Assembly (NCBI GenBank): GCA_020831935.1
Contig: JAFIFR010000004.1
Coordinates: 1 to 40,930 of the forward strand
Direction of reading: 5' to 3'
DNA from: Alkalimonas sp.
Lineage (GTDB): Bacteria > Pseudomonadota > Gammaproteobacteria > Enterobacterales > Alteromonadaceae
DNA length: 40,930 bases
Under the pieces are notes generated by a model. The model saw only the letters and a program-made list of their open reading frames with translations, did not search any database and had not been told where the DNA came from. A program made the translations under genes and the position numbers. Positions 25,787-36,372 of this stretch are shown in pieces. Position 1 is the stretch's first letter; each line of letters starts with the position of its first letter.

Positions 25787-27038
25787 CAAAAGGTACTCCA
25801 AGCGCTTGCGCCACATCCACGGCACTGCGCACACCGTCCTCGTGAAAGCCATTGTACCAATAAGCACCACAATACCAACTGCGATTGACGCCATTGACTT
25901 CAGCCCGTCGTTGCTGTGCGTCCATGCTGTATGGATTGAATACTGGATGGGCATACTGAAAGCGGCGCAAGATTTTGTCAGGTGCTATGGCTGCGGTGTT
26001 GTTCAGCGTGACACAAAGTGTCTGCTCCGACTCGAGTTGCTGCAAGATGTTCATGTTGTAGGTTAAGGTGGCCTTGTCACTGGCAGCAGCCGATAAATGA
26101 TAATTCCAGGACGCCCAGGCGGCTTTACGCTTCGGCAATAACGAACTGTCGGTGTGCAACACCACATCATTCATCTGATACGGTATGGCGCCAAGAACCG
26201 CCTGTTCGGTGGCAGTGGCGTCACCAAGCAACTTTAATGCCTGATCGCTGTGACAGGCAAAAACAACCTGATCGAAGCGCTCGACGCTGCCATCGGGCAG
26301 CTCCAGCGCAACACCATCCTCAAAACGATGCACACGTTGCACGGCCTGGCCGATGCGAATGGAGTCTGCCGGCACTTTTTGCTGCAACCGCCGAACATAT
26401 TCACGTGAGCCACCACAAATCACCGACCACTGGGGCCTGTCGTTCACATTGAGCAAGCCGTGATTGTTGAAAAAACGAAGAAAAAAACGGACTGGAAATG
26501 AAGGCATGTCACTGAGACCAGCTGACCAAATGGCCGCGCCCATTGGCAGCAAGTAATGATCCCGTAACGCCTTGCCAAAGCGATACTTTTCTAAAAAATC
26601 ACCCAGAGTCAGATCCAAATCATCATCATTTTCTGCCAACAGGCGTTTGCCTAACTTATTGAACCGAACAATATCCGATAGCATCGCCCAAAACGATGGC
26701 CGAAACAGATTGCGCTTTTGTGCGAACAAGGTCGCGAAGGTGTTGCCATTGTATTCCAGCCCCGACTTCTCGTCTTTCACCGAGAAGCTCATCTCCGTCG
26801 GCTGAAACGGCACCGAAAGCTCAGCCAAAAACCGGTTAAATAGCGGGTAAGTCCAGTTGTTAAACACGATAAAACCAGTATCCACGGCCAGATTTTTACC
26901 ATCCAGCTCAATATCAACCGTCGCCGTATGACCCCCAAGATAATCGTTGGCTTCAAACAACACCACCTGATGCTGGCGTTGCAGCAAATACAACGACATC
27001 ATCCCTGCGATGCCACCCCCAATAACTGCAATTCTCAT
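25776..27038 (-). CDS. FAD-dependent amine-oxidase-like oxidoreductase (COG2907 type)
   Basis: 420-residue flavoprotein. The N-terminal dinucleotide fold is RIAVIGGGIAGMMSLYLLQR, followed by VLFEANDYLGGHTATV. The middle carries VDTGFIVFNNWTYPLFNRF and PMGAAIWSAG, and the C-terminal FAD segment is GAYWYNGFHEDGVRSAV. This family is regularly encoded with DUF1365 and cfa and is thought to act on membrane lipids, but its reaction is not known to me. It starts 8 bases after the SnoaL-like gene and overlaps DUF1365. Confidence 0.9.
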   Translation of the reverse strand: MRIAVIGGGIAGMMSLYLLQRQHQVVLFEANDYLGGHTATVDIELDGKNLAVDTGFIVFNNWTYPLFNRFLAELSVPFQPTEMSFSVKDEKSGLEYNGNTFATLFAQKRNLFRPSFWAMLSDIVRFNKLGKRLLAENDDDLDLTLGDFLEKYRFGKALRDHYLLPMGAAIWSAGLSDMPSFPVRFFLRFFNNHGLLNVNDRPQWSVICGGSREYVRRLQQKVPADSIRIGQAVQRVHRFEDGVALELPDGSVERFDQVVFACHSDQALKLLGDATATEQAVLGAIPYQMNDVVLHTDSSLLPKRKAAWASWNYHLSAAASDKATLTYNMNILQQLESEQTLCVTLNNTAAIAPDKILRRFQYAHPVFNPYSMDAQQRRAEVNGVNRSWYCGAYWYNGFHEDGVRSAVDVAQALGVPFGDD

Positions 27039-27046
27039 AGTGGTCC

Positions 27047-27478
27047 TTAGTGTGCTTTCGCCATACGCTGCTTAATGGTGTTGGTCGCCCAACCAATGAC
27101 AGGCAGATGCTGATACACCAGTTCGGTTAGGTCGTAATAATCTCGGTGATACAGGATACGACCATCCTGATGCCACCGAAGCTCTGTACAGCCCTCAACC
27201 TGAATAAGCTTGCCGTTGCCAATGGCCTGGTGGGCCAGAGTCATTTGCCAGCTGATAAAACCGCTATCGCCCTGCTCGCACCGTGTTTTGCTCTCAAAAT
27301 GACACTGGTTGAGCCGGGCATAAGCATGCTCAAAGTAGTTGGCCAGAGCTGCGCTGCCGTGTAACTGATGCACCGGGTCGGTAAAGACTACATTCGGGTG
27401 ATACAGCTCCGCCAGCCGGTGCAGACCACTGCTATTCAGGCCATTGTAAAACTCTAAAAAATCATCCAGTCGACTCAT
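27047..27478 (-). CDS. SnoaL/NTF2-like protein
   Basis: 143-residue NTF2-fold protein: FLEFYNGLNSSGLHRLAELYHPNVVFTDPVHQLHGSAALANYFEHAY is the classic SnoaL-like opening, followed by beta strands SGFISWQMTLAHQ and GCTELRWHQDGRILYHRDYYD. Such proteins bind small hydrophobic ligands or act as isomerase-like enzymes; the ligand is unknown. Its ATG overlaps the photolyase stop (ATGA), placing it firmly in the light-response operon, where similar genes are often found. Confidence 0.85.
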   Translation of the reverse strand: MSRLDDFLEFYNGLNSSGLHRLAELYHPNVVFTDPVHQLHGSAALANYFEHAYARLNQCHFESKTRCEQGDSGFISWQMTLAHQAIGNGKLIQVEGCTELRWHQDGRILYHRDYYDLTELVYQHLPVIGWATNTIKQRMAKAH

Positions 27479-28896
27479 AACCCCTCGCCTGCTTGCTGCC
27501 TGGCTTGCTGGAACAATTCCAGCGTAGTCGCTCGTGCTTTGGCATGATCCACTACCGGCGCTGGATACTGATTGCGATTTGTCAATTTATGCGGCCAATG
27601 AATGGCAGCATCCGGCACTGCAGCAAGCTCAGGCAGCCAATTACGGATGAAGTGTCCCTTGGGATCAAAACGCTCACTTTGCGTGATCGGATTAAAAATT
27701 CGAAAATAAGGCGCTGCATCGGTTCCGGTAGACGCGGCCCATTGCCAGCCTCCATTGTTGGCGGCAAAGTCACCATCAATAAGCTGACGCATAAAGTATC
27801 GCTCTCCCCAACGCCAATCGACATGCAGATCTTTGACCAAAAAGCTGGCTACCACCATCCGCAGCCGGTTGTGCATCCAGCCGGTTTGATTCAGTTGCCG
27901 CATTGCAGCATCCACCAATGGGTAGCCGGTTTGGCCGGCACACCAGGCTGCAAACAGTGTTTCATCATTGCGCCAGCGAATTGCAGTGGTATCTTTTTGG
28001 AACGGCTGGTGTTTAATGAGCTCCGGCCAGGCCACCAACACATGCTTGTAAAAATCACGCCAAATGAGCTCCGATAACCAGACAGCGGCACCAGAATCTG
28101 CTTGCCAGATGGCATCCCCGGCTTCGAGTTGCAAACGGCGAATGCACTGCCGGACAGAAAGCGCCCCGACGGCCAAATAAGGTGACAACCTGGAGGTCGC
28201 ATCCAGCGCAGGAAAATCGCGCTGTTTTTTGTAAAGCTGTACCCTCGACTGGCAGTAATCACGAAGTTGCTGCAACAGCGCCTCAGAGTCGACCGACCAA
28301 TCTTTCGAGCTGCCATTACCCGGCTGAAACAACGGCAACTGCGGCAGTGCAAGCTTCAGCTTTTGCTGTGGTTTGGGTTTCGGCAGCACGGCCAACTCCT
28401 GCTCGGCAAGCGCCTGCAACCAGCGTTTTTTAAACGGCGTGAAGACCTGATACATGCTGCCACTGCCATTGACAAAACGACCTGGCGTAAAGGCCGCTTG
28501 TCGATCGCTCTGCCACCAGTCAATGCCTTGCTCAGTCAACCAGGCTTGCAGCTGCTGATCACGCTGCTGCTCCCGAAGCTCGTACTCCAACTCAGAGTAA
28601 ACGCAGCCAATGCCTAAGGGCAACAAGGCACGGAAAATATCTTCTACGGCGTCGTAACTGCTGCCTTCAGCCAGCAGCAAAGGCACCTGCAGCTCAGCCA
28701 GCTCTTGCTGCAGCGCCAAAGCACGGCGCCGGATCAAATCCTGTTTGATGGGCGCCATATCGTGTTGTTGCCAACTGTTAGGGCAAGCAATAAAAATGGC
28801 CAGCGTCGGCCCTTGCGACATCGCCTGAACCAAAGCAGCATTGTCGTAAACACGTAAATCCGATCGAAACCACACCAACTGCAACCGCGAGTCCAT
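27475..28896 (-). CDS. phrB: Deoxyribodipyrimidine photolyase
   Basis: Light-driven FAD enzyme that reverses cyclobutane pyrimidine dimers. The 473-residue chain (472 in E. coli) has the N-terminal antenna domain LQLVWFRSDLRVYDNAAL. The FAD domain contains SELIWRDFYKHVL, GYPLVDAAMRQLNQTGWMHN, RLRMVVASFLVKDL, and the class I CPD signature DFAANNGGWQWAASTGTDA. Tryptophans of the electron chain are retained. It begins just after the ybgA stop and overlaps the SnoaL-like start by ATGA. Confidence 0.96.
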   Translation of the reverse strand: MDSRLQLVWFRSDLRVYDNAALVQAMSQGPTLAIFIACPNSWQQHDMAPIKQDLIRRRALALQQELAELQVPLLLAEGSSYDAVEDIFRALLPLGIGCVYSELEYELREQQRDQQLQAWLTEQGIDWWQSDRQAAFTPGRFVNGSGSMYQVFTPFKKRWLQALAEQELAVLPKPKPQQKLKLALPQLPLFQPGNGSSKDWSVDSEALLQQLRDYCQSRVQLYKKQRDFPALDATSRLSPYLAVGALSVRQCIRRLQLEAGDAIWQADSGAAVWLSELIWRDFYKHVLVAWPELIKHQPFQKDTTAIRWRNDETLFAAWCAGQTGYPLVDAAMRQLNQTGWMHNRLRMVVASFLVKDLHVDWRWGERYFMRQLIDGDFAANNGGWQWAASTGTDAAPYFRIFNPITQSERFDPKGHFIRNWLPELAAVPDAAIHWPHKLTNRNQYPAPVVDHAKARATTLELFQQARQQAGEGL

Positions 28897-28897
28897 A

Positions 28898-29839
28898 CTA
28901 ACCCCTTAGCCCCAATGCTTCAGGGAAAGGCTGCAGGTAGGTTTGTGCAGCCAGGTAAGGGTGTTCAAAGCGTGATAAATGATGCTGCAATAAAGTAATG
29001 GGTGCCATCAATGGCAGGTGCCCCAGCCGAAAGCGGTCGATTAAACTACTGAGCTCCTGCCGCTCCTTGCTGGATAAATGCTTTTTGAAAAAGCCCTGCA
29101 GGTGCTGCAGCACATTGGCGTGAGTTTTTCGGCTGCAAGCTTGCTTGAGCGCATGCATCAAGTCCTGCAAGTAACGCTGCTTTAATTCTTCAGGTTCAAA
29201 CAATTTTGCTTGTGCCACCAGGCGTCCCAGTTCACGGTAGGCCGATGGGCTGTGCGCCATTACCAAAAACTTATAACGGCTGTGAAAAGCAACCAGAGCG
29301 CCGACACTGAAGCCGTCGCGGCAGAGTTGTTGGTAGTCGTGGCAGGCAAAAATACGGGTGATAAAATTCTCCCGCAACATCGGATCATGCAATCGGCCAT
29401 CTTCTTCAACTGGCAGCCAGGGATAACGCTGCATCAACTGTCGGGTAAAAAGCCCAACCCCGGCTTTACCCAGCTGATGGCCCTGCTCATTAAAAAGACG
29501 CACCCGCTCCATGCCACAGCTGGGTGATTTGGCACAGACAATAAAACCTGCCAAGGCGGACATGGCAGGCAGAGCTTGCTCTGTGAATTGGTGCATGGCA
29601 TCGGTATGATCAATGCTGGCATCGTTCACTTGAACCAGATGAATGTCACCCTGTGTTTTTTTCATCAGCCGGATAGCCGGCCTGGGAGTCCCCAGCCCTA
29701 TGGCATTCTCCGGACAAACCGCCTGATAGCGGACATAGGGTTGCAACTGACTTAAACAAAACTCGGACGCTTTGTGACCGCCGTCGTAACGAACTTTTTG
29801 CCCCAACAAACAGGCACTGATGCCAATGGCTAACTGCAT
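28898..29839 (-). CDS. ybgA: YbgA-like DUF523-DUF1722 protein
   Basis: Two-domain protein. The N-terminal DUF523 (residues about 1-150) contains LAIGISACLLGQKVRYDGGHK, VCPENAIGLGTPRP and CAKSPSCGMERVRLF, with cysteines of probable redox or metal-binding role. The C-terminal DUF1722 (about 190-305) has YKFLVMAHSPSAYRELGRLV. In many gammaproteobacteria it stands directly before phrB, as here. The function is uncertain. The ATG at 29839 is preferred over the track's GTG at 29848. It is the first gene of the operon, with a candidate ECF promoter upstream. Confidence 0.9.
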   Translation of the reverse strand: MQLAIGISACLLGQKVRYDGGHKASEFCLSQLQPYVRYQAVCPENAIGLGTPRPAIRLMKKTQGDIHLVQVNDASIDHTDAMHQFTEQALPAMSALAGFIVCAKSPSCGMERVRLFNEQGHQLGKAGVGLFTRQLMQRYPWLPVEEDGRLHDPMLRENFITRIFACHDYQQLCRDGFSVGALVAFHSRYKFLVMAHSPSAYRELGRLVAQAKLFEPEELKQRYLQDLMHALKQACSRKTHANVLQHLQGFFKKHLSSKERQELSSLIDRFRLGHLPLMAPITLLQHHLSRFEHPYLAAQTYLQPFPEALGLRG

Positions 29840-29867
29840 GGTAAACACTCACGGTCATGGATAGATT

Positions 29868-29897
29868 TCGATACAGTCACGGCAAGGCTCTGGATCA
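29868..29897 (-). promoter_or_regulatory. Candidate ECF-sigma (RpoE-ChrR type) promoter
   Basis: Reading leftward, TGATCC (29892-29897) is followed after 18 bases by TATCGA (29868-29873), 28 bases before the ybgA ATG. From memory, TGATCC is the -35 element of promoters used by the ChrR-controlled singlet-oxygen sigma factor. The genes behind it are typical of that regulon. No sigma or anti-sigma gene is in the window. Confidence 0.45.
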
Positions 29898-29970
29898 ACA
29901 AATACCAGAAAATAAATGCCTTTGTTGCTTTATTGAACAAGCCAGGTGGGATGGTGCCGCAACTATAAAA

Positions 29971-29998
29971 GCAAAGCCCTGACAAGTCAGGGCTTTGC
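29971..29998 (-). terminator. Rho-independent terminator of the pheST-ihfA operon
   Basis: GCAAAGCCCTGAC and its exact complement flank a 2-base centre, giving a 13-bp perfect stem. Reading leftward it is followed by TTTTAT. It lies 10 bases after the ihfA stop. On the opposite strand the stem is not followed by T residues, so it is directional. Confidence 0.92.
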
Positions 29999-30007
29999 TG
30001 CGTGCAA

Positions 30008-30304
30008 TCAGAGCTTGCTGGTGCCTTCTTCCACCCTGGACTTAAGCTTTTGTCCCGGACGAAAGGTGACCACACAGCGGGCAGAGATAGGAATATCTTC
30101 ACCGGTTTTGGGGTTACGCCCCGGCCGCTCATTTTTGACACGGAGATCAAAATTACCAAAGCCAGACAACTTCACTTGTTCGCCAGCTTCCAGCGCTGAG
30201 CGGATTTCTTCAAAAAAAGCTTCTACGATAAGTTTGGCATCGCGCTTACTGATACCGAACTTGGTAAATAAACGCTCCGCAATATCTGCTTTGGTCAGTG
30301 CCAT
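30008..30304 (-). CDS. ihfA: Integration host factor subunit alpha
   Basis: 98-residue alpha subunit of the DNA-bending heterodimer IHF. It shows [42 protein letters not shown], the DNA-contacting arm [22 protein letters not shown] and the C-terminal [11 protein letters not shown]. It starts 2 bases after the pheT stop, the conserved pheST-ihfA order. A strong terminator follows. Confidence 0.98.
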   Translation of the reverse strand: MALTKADIAERLFTKFGISKRDAKLIVEAFFEEIRSALEAGEQVKLSGFGNFDLRVKNERPGRNPKTGEDIPISARCVVTFRPGQKLKSRVEEGTSKL

Positions 30305-30306
30305 GG

Positions 30307-32694
30307 TTAATCCCTCAGCGTTGCATTGAACTCGTCTTTCAGCGCCGCTACCACCTGATCAACAACCTGCTGGATGTCTTTATCCTCAAGGGTTCGCGCA
30401 CTATCCTGTAACGTCAAAGCGATGGCAAGCGACTTGCAGCCTTCTGCCACTCCCTGCCCGCTATACACGTCAAATAATTTTAGGCCAACCAGTTGATTTC
30501 CGCCAACTTTTTTTATAGTAGCAAGAATGTCAGCAAAACGCACATCGGATTTGACCACAATGGCTAAATCCCGACGGTTGGCTGGGTAGCGCGATAGCTC
30601 CTGGCTTTGCACGATGGCTCGCTCTCCAAGTGCGACCAGCTCCAACTCAAACAAGTAGCACTCACCTTTAATACCGAGCTTGCGCTTCGCTTCCGGGTGC
30701 AAGGCACCAAGCCAGCCGACATGCTGGCCCTGGCATCGCACTTCGGCGGTCTGGCCGGGATGCAAAGCACTGTGCTCGGCCGGCACAAATTCAAAACGCT
30801 CGCTATCGGAGCTGGTTGCCAACACCGCTTCCAGATCGCCTTTGGCATCAAAAAAGTCATAGGGACGCTCGGTCAGGTTCCAATGCCCCTGCCCCAGGCT
30901 CCCGACCAACACACCGCCCAGTACCGCAACCTGACGAACACCATTGTCAGCAGTCGTATCCGGCACAAACTTCAAGCCAGACTCAAACAGCCGCAACTGC
31001 AATTGCTGGCGATTTTGATTGGCCAGCACCGTTTGCAACAGACCAGGCCAGGTGCTCAGTCGCATGGCCGACATATCCACTGAAATCGGATTTGGCAACA
31101 CCAAAGCTTCGCTGCCGGGATACAGCAACTGCTGCACTTTCGGATCGACAAAACTGTAAGTAATGGCTTCCTGATAGCCCCGGTCGACCAGCAGTTGGCG
31201 CAAGCGACTGAGCTGAATTTCAGCTTCAGAAAACCGCCGCATGGTCAGGTGCGCAGTGGGGGCTTCATTGGGAATTTGGTTGTAACCATAGACTCGCGCC
31301 ACTTCTTCAATCAAGTCTTCCGCAATGGCCAAATCAAATCGCCAGGACGGCGTTTGCACCAACCAGCCATCGTCGGATGGTTGAACGTCCAATCCCAGCT
31401 GACGCAAAATGCGCTCGACAGTATCCGGCGCAATGGTGACACCCAGCAATTTGTTCAACTGCCTGGCCGTTAGCTGAATGCTGTTGGCTTGTGGCAAGTG
31501 AGCTTCACTAACGGACTCCACCACTGGTCCGGCTTCGCCTCCAACAATATCCAGCAACAAGGCTGTCGCGCGTTCCATTGCCTGACGCTGCAAAGCAGGA
31601 TCAACTCCACGCTCATAACGGTGGGAGGCATCGGTATGCAGGCCATACTGCCGGGCCTTACCCGCCATGGCGTTTGGCGCGAAAAAGGCGCTCTCCAGGA
31701 AAATATCGCAGCTTTTTTCAGTGACACCGCTGTGCAGCCCCCCAAAAATACCGGCCATGGCCAGTGGCTTCTGCTGATCGGCAATCAGCAAAGTCCCTGC
31801 GAGCAGACTGACTTCGGAGCCATCCAACAGCACCATTTTTTCGTCTGGCCTGGCGTAGCGCACCTGAATATCACCATCAATTTTTGCCAGATCAAAGGCA
31901 TGCATTGGATGCCCCAACTCCAGTAATACATAGTTGGTGACATCCACCACCGGGTCAATCGAGCGAACTCCTGAACGGCGCAATTTTTCGACCAGCCAAA
32001 GCGGACTGGCAACGCCAGGGTTAATGTTGCGGATAACCCGACCCAAATAACGTGGGCAAGCCTCGGCGGCCTCTAACTGGATTTGACGCTGCTCATCGTG
32101 TACCGGTGGCACCGCCGCATAAACCGGTGCTGTGAAGTCCATCGCATTCAAGGTAGCAACTTCACGCGCCAACCCCAGTAAGCCAAGGCAGTCAGCCCGA
32201 TTCGGCGTTAAGTCCACTTCGATGGTGACATCGTCCAACTGCAAATACTGACGAATGTCCTGTCCAACAGGCGCATCGACAGGAAGCTCAACAATGCCAT
32301 CCGACTCCTCGGCCATGCCAAGCTCAGATAAGGAACACAACATCCCCATCGAAGGTTGACCACGCAGCTTGGCTTTTTTAATTTTGAAATCACCAGGCAG
32401 TACTGCACCCACTTTTGCAACGGCGACCTTCAGGCCAAGGCGGCAGTTGCTGGCGCCACAGACAATATCCAAAGGCGTTTCATCCCCGACATCGACCTTG
32501 GTCACTTGCAACTTATCGGCATCGGGGTGTTGAGCACAGGCAATCACCTCGCCGACCACCACACCACTGAACTGACCAGCAACCGGTGTCACCGCATCCA
32601 CTTCCAAACCGGCCATCGACAATTGCTCAGACAGCGCCTCGGTGCTTACTGCCGGATTGACCCATTCACGTAACCAACTTTCACTAAACTTCAT
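30307..32694 (-). CDS. pheT: Phenylalanyl-tRNA synthetase beta subunit
   Basis: 795-residue beta chain (same length as E. coli). Domains in order: N-terminal tRNA-binding OB fold ([19 protein letters not shown], residues about 40-150), the B3/B4 editing region ([16 protein letters not shown]), and the B5 domain ([23 protein letters not shown]). The inactive synthetase core and the C-terminal anticodon-binding FDX-ACB domain ([18 protein letters not shown]) follow. It forms an alpha2-beta2 enzyme with PheS, encoded 15 bases upstream. Confidence 0.98.
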   Translation of the reverse strand: MKFSESWLREWVNPAVSTEALSEQLSMAGLEVDAVTPVAGQFSGVVVGEVIACAQHPDADKLQVTKVDVGDETPLDIVCGASNCRLGLKVAVAKVGAVLPGDFKIKKAKLRGQPSMGMLCSLSELGMAEESDGIVELPVDAPVGQDIRQYLQLDDVTIEVDLTPNRADCLGLLGLAREVATLNAMDFTAPVYAAVPPVHDEQRQIQLEAAEACPRYLGRVIRNINPGVASPLWLVEKLRRSGVRSIDPVVDVTNYVLLELGHPMHAFDLAKIDGDIQVRYARPDEKMVLLDGSEVSLLAGTLLIADQQKPLAMAGIFGGLHSGVTEKSCDIFLESAFFAPNAMAGKARQYGLHTDASHRYERGVDPALQRQAMERATALLLDIVGGEAGPVVESVSEAHLPQANSIQLTARQLNKLLGVTIAPDTVERILRQLGLDVQPSDDGWLVQTPSWRFDLAIAEDLIEEVARVYGYNQIPNEAPTAHLTMRRFSEAEIQLSRLRQLLVDRGYQEAITYSFVDPKVQQLLYPGSEALVLPNPISVDMSAMRLSTWPGLLQTVLANQNRQQLQLRLFESGLKFVPDTTADNGVRQVAVLGGVLVGSLGQGHWNLTERPYDFFDAKGDLEAVLATSSDSERFEFVPAEHSALHPGQTAEVRCQGQHVGWLGALHPEAKRKLGIKGECYLFELELVALGERAIVQSQELSRYPANRRDLAIVVKSDVRFADILATIKKVGGNQLVGLKLFDVYSGQGVAEGCKSLAIALTLQDSARTLEDKDIQQVVDQVVAALKDEFNATLRD

Positions 32695-32709
32695 GTCAAT
32701 CGATCCTGC

Positions 32710-33720
<1,011 letters not shown>

Positions 33721-34425
33721 TCATTCATCGTCAGCCAGCACGGCTTTGACAAATGGAATGGTAATTTTCCGTTGATGGACAATACTGGCTTGATCCAGCG
33801 TGTCCAAAATGGCCAGCAAAGCACGAATATCGCGTTGCTGACGGTTCAGTAAATAACGTGCCACATCACTGCTTAATTCCATACCACGAAGATGGGCTTT
33901 GTGTTGCAGCAGCTGCTGTTTGTCGGCATCACTTAGCAGCCGCAATTGAAAACTGGTGCAGGCCTGCAGTCGTGATACCAAATCCGCCAATTGAAACCCC
34001 AGTTGCGCAGGAGCCTGATTCGCGACGATGATCAGACAATGGCCTTGCTCGGCCATACGATTGTACAAATCAAAGACCGCGGTTTGCCAACTCAGATCGG
34101 TGGCAATGGCCTGAATGTTATCCAAGCAGACCAGGTCAAGATGCTCTAGATCGTCCAGCACCCGGGCATCCAGTTGTTGCCAATGCTCCAGAGCCAACAA
34201 CTGGCTGGTCAGGCCCATTTCCTGCGCCTGGACGCAGGCGGCATAAAGTAAATGCGATTTACCACAACCACTGGCCCCAAACAAATACAAAGGGGCCTTG
34301 CCCGTAGGCTGAGCTAAATACTGCCGGATATAGTCAACCGCAGGATGTGGGGAAGGACTAAAAAAGCTGTCCAGGGTTTCATCTTCCGGCAAGGTAACCG
34401 GCAAGGTAAATTGCGTTGGCTGCAT
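33721..34425 (-). CDS. hda: DnaA regulatory inactivator Hda
   Basis: 234-residue AAA+ protein that, bound to the DNA-loaded sliding clamp, stimulates ATP hydrolysis by DnaA. The N-terminal clamp-binding peptide is QFTLPV at residues 5-10. Walker A is LFGASGCGKSHLL (a GxxGxGKS loop), Walker B is LVCLDNIQAI, and the sensor-2 region follows RDIRALLAIL. The start immediately follows the DUF2066 stop. It precedes pheS on the same strand, an unusual neighbour compared with E. coli. Confidence 0.94.
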   Translation of the reverse strand: MQPTQFTLPVTLPEDETLDSFFSPSPHPAVDYIRQYLAQPTGKAPLYLFGASGCGKSHLLYAACVQAQEMGLTSQLLALEHWQQLDARVLDDLEHLDLVCLDNIQAIATDLSWQTAVFDLYNRMAEQGHCLIIVANQAPAQLGFQLADLVSRLQACTSFQLRLLSDADKQQLLQHKAHLRGMELSSDVARYLLNRQQRDIRALLAILDTLDQASIVHQRKITIPFVKAVLADDE

Positions 34426-35526
34426 CTAGCGACGTTCGTAATGCAAACGGATAGGCTCAGAGCCCGCCGGAGCCCGCAAACTGAAACTTTCCACACTCTG
34501 GTTACTTAGGAGGCTAAGCGATGGCTCCAATGCAACCAGCTGCAGCCACTCCTCTTGCGCAATGGCCAACCGCAAATTGACCCGCAAGTTGGTTGCATCC
34601 CGTTGTTTTATATCAACCTGCCCGACACCTGGGAAACTTTCCAGCAACCGCTGCAGTCGCACCCAATCCGACCAGTCGTCAACCCCGGAAATACTCAGTT
34701 CAAGCGGCTCACTTTGCGTCAGGTAACGCACTGCATAACGCTGAGCAAGCTGAGCCGCCAATCCATCAATCATCTTGGCTGCCACCTCAACCGGATCTTG
34801 GCCCGTCAGTTCAAAACGCTCGACCCGCCCCTGGTGATCAAGCTGCCAAAACAGCTGATGAGTCAGGCCTTGCTCTGTGTTGCTGGCACTCAGCTGCACC
34901 GTGACAATCAAATCGGGCTGATAGCGCGCACTGGCAGTGCGAATTTGCTGCCAGAAACCCGCCCAAACATCGGTCTCGTTCAGGTTGAGCAAATCCTCCA
35001 TGTCGTACAAAGGCCAGATCAGCGGCAAAAGGTGTTGCTGTGCCTGCTGTTGCATGGCGGCCACCAGTTCGTGTTGCCGCTGGCTGACAAAGCGGCGCTC
35101 AGAATCCTCTTGCTGCACCAGCCAAATCAACACCTGAGGGCGTCGGGTATCCCAAATAAGCAACTGCTGCTCACGAAAGAGTTGTTGGATTTTTTCCTGA
35201 TCAATCAGTACCCGAACTTTCGGCCCTTGTTCAGTGCGAATGGCTTCAAATTGCTTGACGTAGGTATTGGCGCGTTGCCGCTCTTGTTGCACCACGGGGT
35301 GCGACAACACATCGGGATCGGCCGCTATACGACGAATGACTTGCTCAAAGGCTTCACGCTGCCACTGTTGGCGTGTCTGCTCAGCAGGCACCTCAGCGGT
35401 ATAGAAAGGACTGGCAACCGAGGCTGAGACTGGCAGCATCAATATCAAGCACAGTACGAGTCCGAACAGCAAGCTGTTAAGCCCGGGAAGCCATGCTGAG
35501 TACTGTGCTGGATGCAGACGGGTCAT
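34426..35526 (-). CDS. DUF2066 exported protein
   Basis: 366-residue protein with a signal sequence (LFGLVLCLILMLPVSASVAS at about 19-38), so probably periplasmic. The rest fits DUF2066: REAFEQVIRRIAADPDVLSHP, RRPQVLIWLVQQED, and LLPLIWPLYDMEDLLNLNETDVWAGF. Function is unknown. The ATG at 35526 is chosen because GAGG lies five bases upstream; the track start at 35556 overlaps the purC terminator hairpin. It is directly followed by hda, an arrangement common in marine gammaproteobacteria. Confidence 0.85.
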   Translation of the reverse strand: MTRLHPAQYSAWLPGLNSLLFGLVLCLILMLPVSASVASPFYTAEVPAEQTRQQWQREAFEQVIRRIAADPDVLSHPVVQQERQRANTYVKQFEAIRTEQGPKVRVLIDQEKIQQLFREQQLLIWDTRRPQVLIWLVQQEDSERRFVSQRQHELVAAMQQQAQQHLLPLIWPLYDMEDLLNLNETDVWAGFWQQIRTASARYQPDLIVTVQLSASNTEQGLTHQLFWQLDHQGRVERFELTGQDPVEVAAKMIDGLAAQLAQRYAVRYLTQSEPLELSISGVDDWSDWVRLQRLLESFPGVGQVDIKQRDATNLRVNLRLAIAQEEWLQLVALEPSLSLLSNQSVESFSLRAPAGSEPIRLHYERR

Positions 35527-35547
35527 CGGTTGCCTCATACGTGATAA

Positions 35548-35566
35548 AGCCACCAAATTGGTGGCT
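35548..35566 (-). terminator. Terminator hairpin after purC
   Basis: AGCCACCAAATTGGTGGCT is an inverted repeat with a 7-8 bp stem. Reading leftward it is followed by TTAT. It lies 6 bases past the purC stop and just before the DUF2066 gene. The T run is short, so termination may be partial. Confidence 0.6.
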
Positions 35567-35572
35567 CAGAAG

Positions 35573-36289
35573 TTAATCCAGGGGAACACCCAAACGTTGG
35601 GCTACTTCTTCGTAAGCTTCCACCACGCCCCCAAGCCCCTGCCGAAAGCGATCTTTATCGAGTTTTTTACGGCTGGTTTTGTCCCACAAGCGACAGCCAT
35701 CGGGAGAGAATTCATCACCAAGTACAATTTGGCCGTTAAAGACACCAAACTCCAGTTTAAAATCAACCAGCAGCATGCCCGCGTCATCAAACAGCGTGCT
35801 CAGCACCTCATTGACCCGCAGCGTGAGACGTTTCATCTCGGCCAATTGTTCAGCAGTAGCCCAACCAAAAGACACCACATGCGACTCATTGATCATAGGA
35901 TCATGCAAGGCATCATTTTTCAAAAACAGCTCGAAGGTTGGCGGGGTCAGTGCCATGCCTTCTTCAACGCCTAAGCGCTTGACCAAAGAGCCTGCAGCAA
36001 AGTTTCGAACCACACACTCAACCGGAATCATCGCCAGCTTCTTCACCAGCACTTCGTCATCAGCCAGCAAGGCTTCAACTTGCGTCGGGATCCCGGCCTG
36101 CTCCAGCTTTTGCATAATGAAAAAGTTGAATTTATTATTCACCATGCCTTTGCGGGCCAGCTGCTCGATACGCTCACCATCAAAGGCCGAAGTATCGTTT
36201 CGAAAATGCAGGATCAATTTGTCTGCATCGGTGGTGTGGTAAACGGTTTTGGCTTTACCACGGTACAATTCGGTTGTTTTATGCGTCAT
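35573..36289 (-). CDS. purC: SAICAR synthase
   Basis: Phosphoribosylaminoimidazole-succinocarboxamide synthase of purine synthesis; joins aspartate to CAIR using ATP. The 238-residue chain (237 in E. coli) begins [12 protein letters not shown] and contains [56 protein letters not shown] and CRLWDK. The ATG at 36289 has GGAG six bases upstream, against the track's 36325. It follows bamC on the same strand but has its own promoter in the gap. Confidence 0.97.
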   Translation of the reverse strand: MTHKTTELYRGKAKTVYHTTDADKLILHFRNDTSAFDGERIEQLARKGMVNNKFNFFIMQKLEQAGIPTQVEALLADDEVLVKKLAMIPVECVVRNFAAGSLVKRLGVEEGMALTPPTFELFLKNDALHDPMINESHVVSFGWATAEQLAEMKRLTLRVNEVLSTLFDDAGMLLVDFKLEFGVFNGQIVLGDEFSPDGCRLWDKTSRKKLDKDRFRQGLGGVVEAYEEVAQRLGVPLD

Positions 36290-36325
36290 CTGCAACTCCG
36301 GCCTGAGCAAAATTTCAGGGCGCAA

Positions 36326-36353
36326 AGTATACGAGGCTTTGCGCCAATCTCAA
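36326..36353 (-). promoter_or_regulatory. purC promoter overlapping an inverted repeat
   Basis: Leftward -35 TTGAGA (36348-36353) and -10 TATACT (36326-36331) are 16 bases apart, 37 bases before the purC start. A perfect inverted repeat, GGCGCAAAG-N9-CTTTGCGCC (36319-36345), spans the spacer and -10 box and could be an operator. Confidence 0.6.
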
Positions 36354-36372
36354 ATCACTTTTTTAGCAATGC

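Noticed and set aside
34555-35427. 290-codon rightward ORF inside the DUF2066 gene
   Set aside because: It lies wholly antisense to a convincing exported protein, has no family motif or ribosome site, and its composition mirrors the complement of the real gene.
36319-36345. PurR operator before purC
   Set aside because: The half-sites GCAAA/TTTGC are 11 bases apart, whereas a PurR box has them 2 bases apart. It is reported only as an unexplained inverted repeat.
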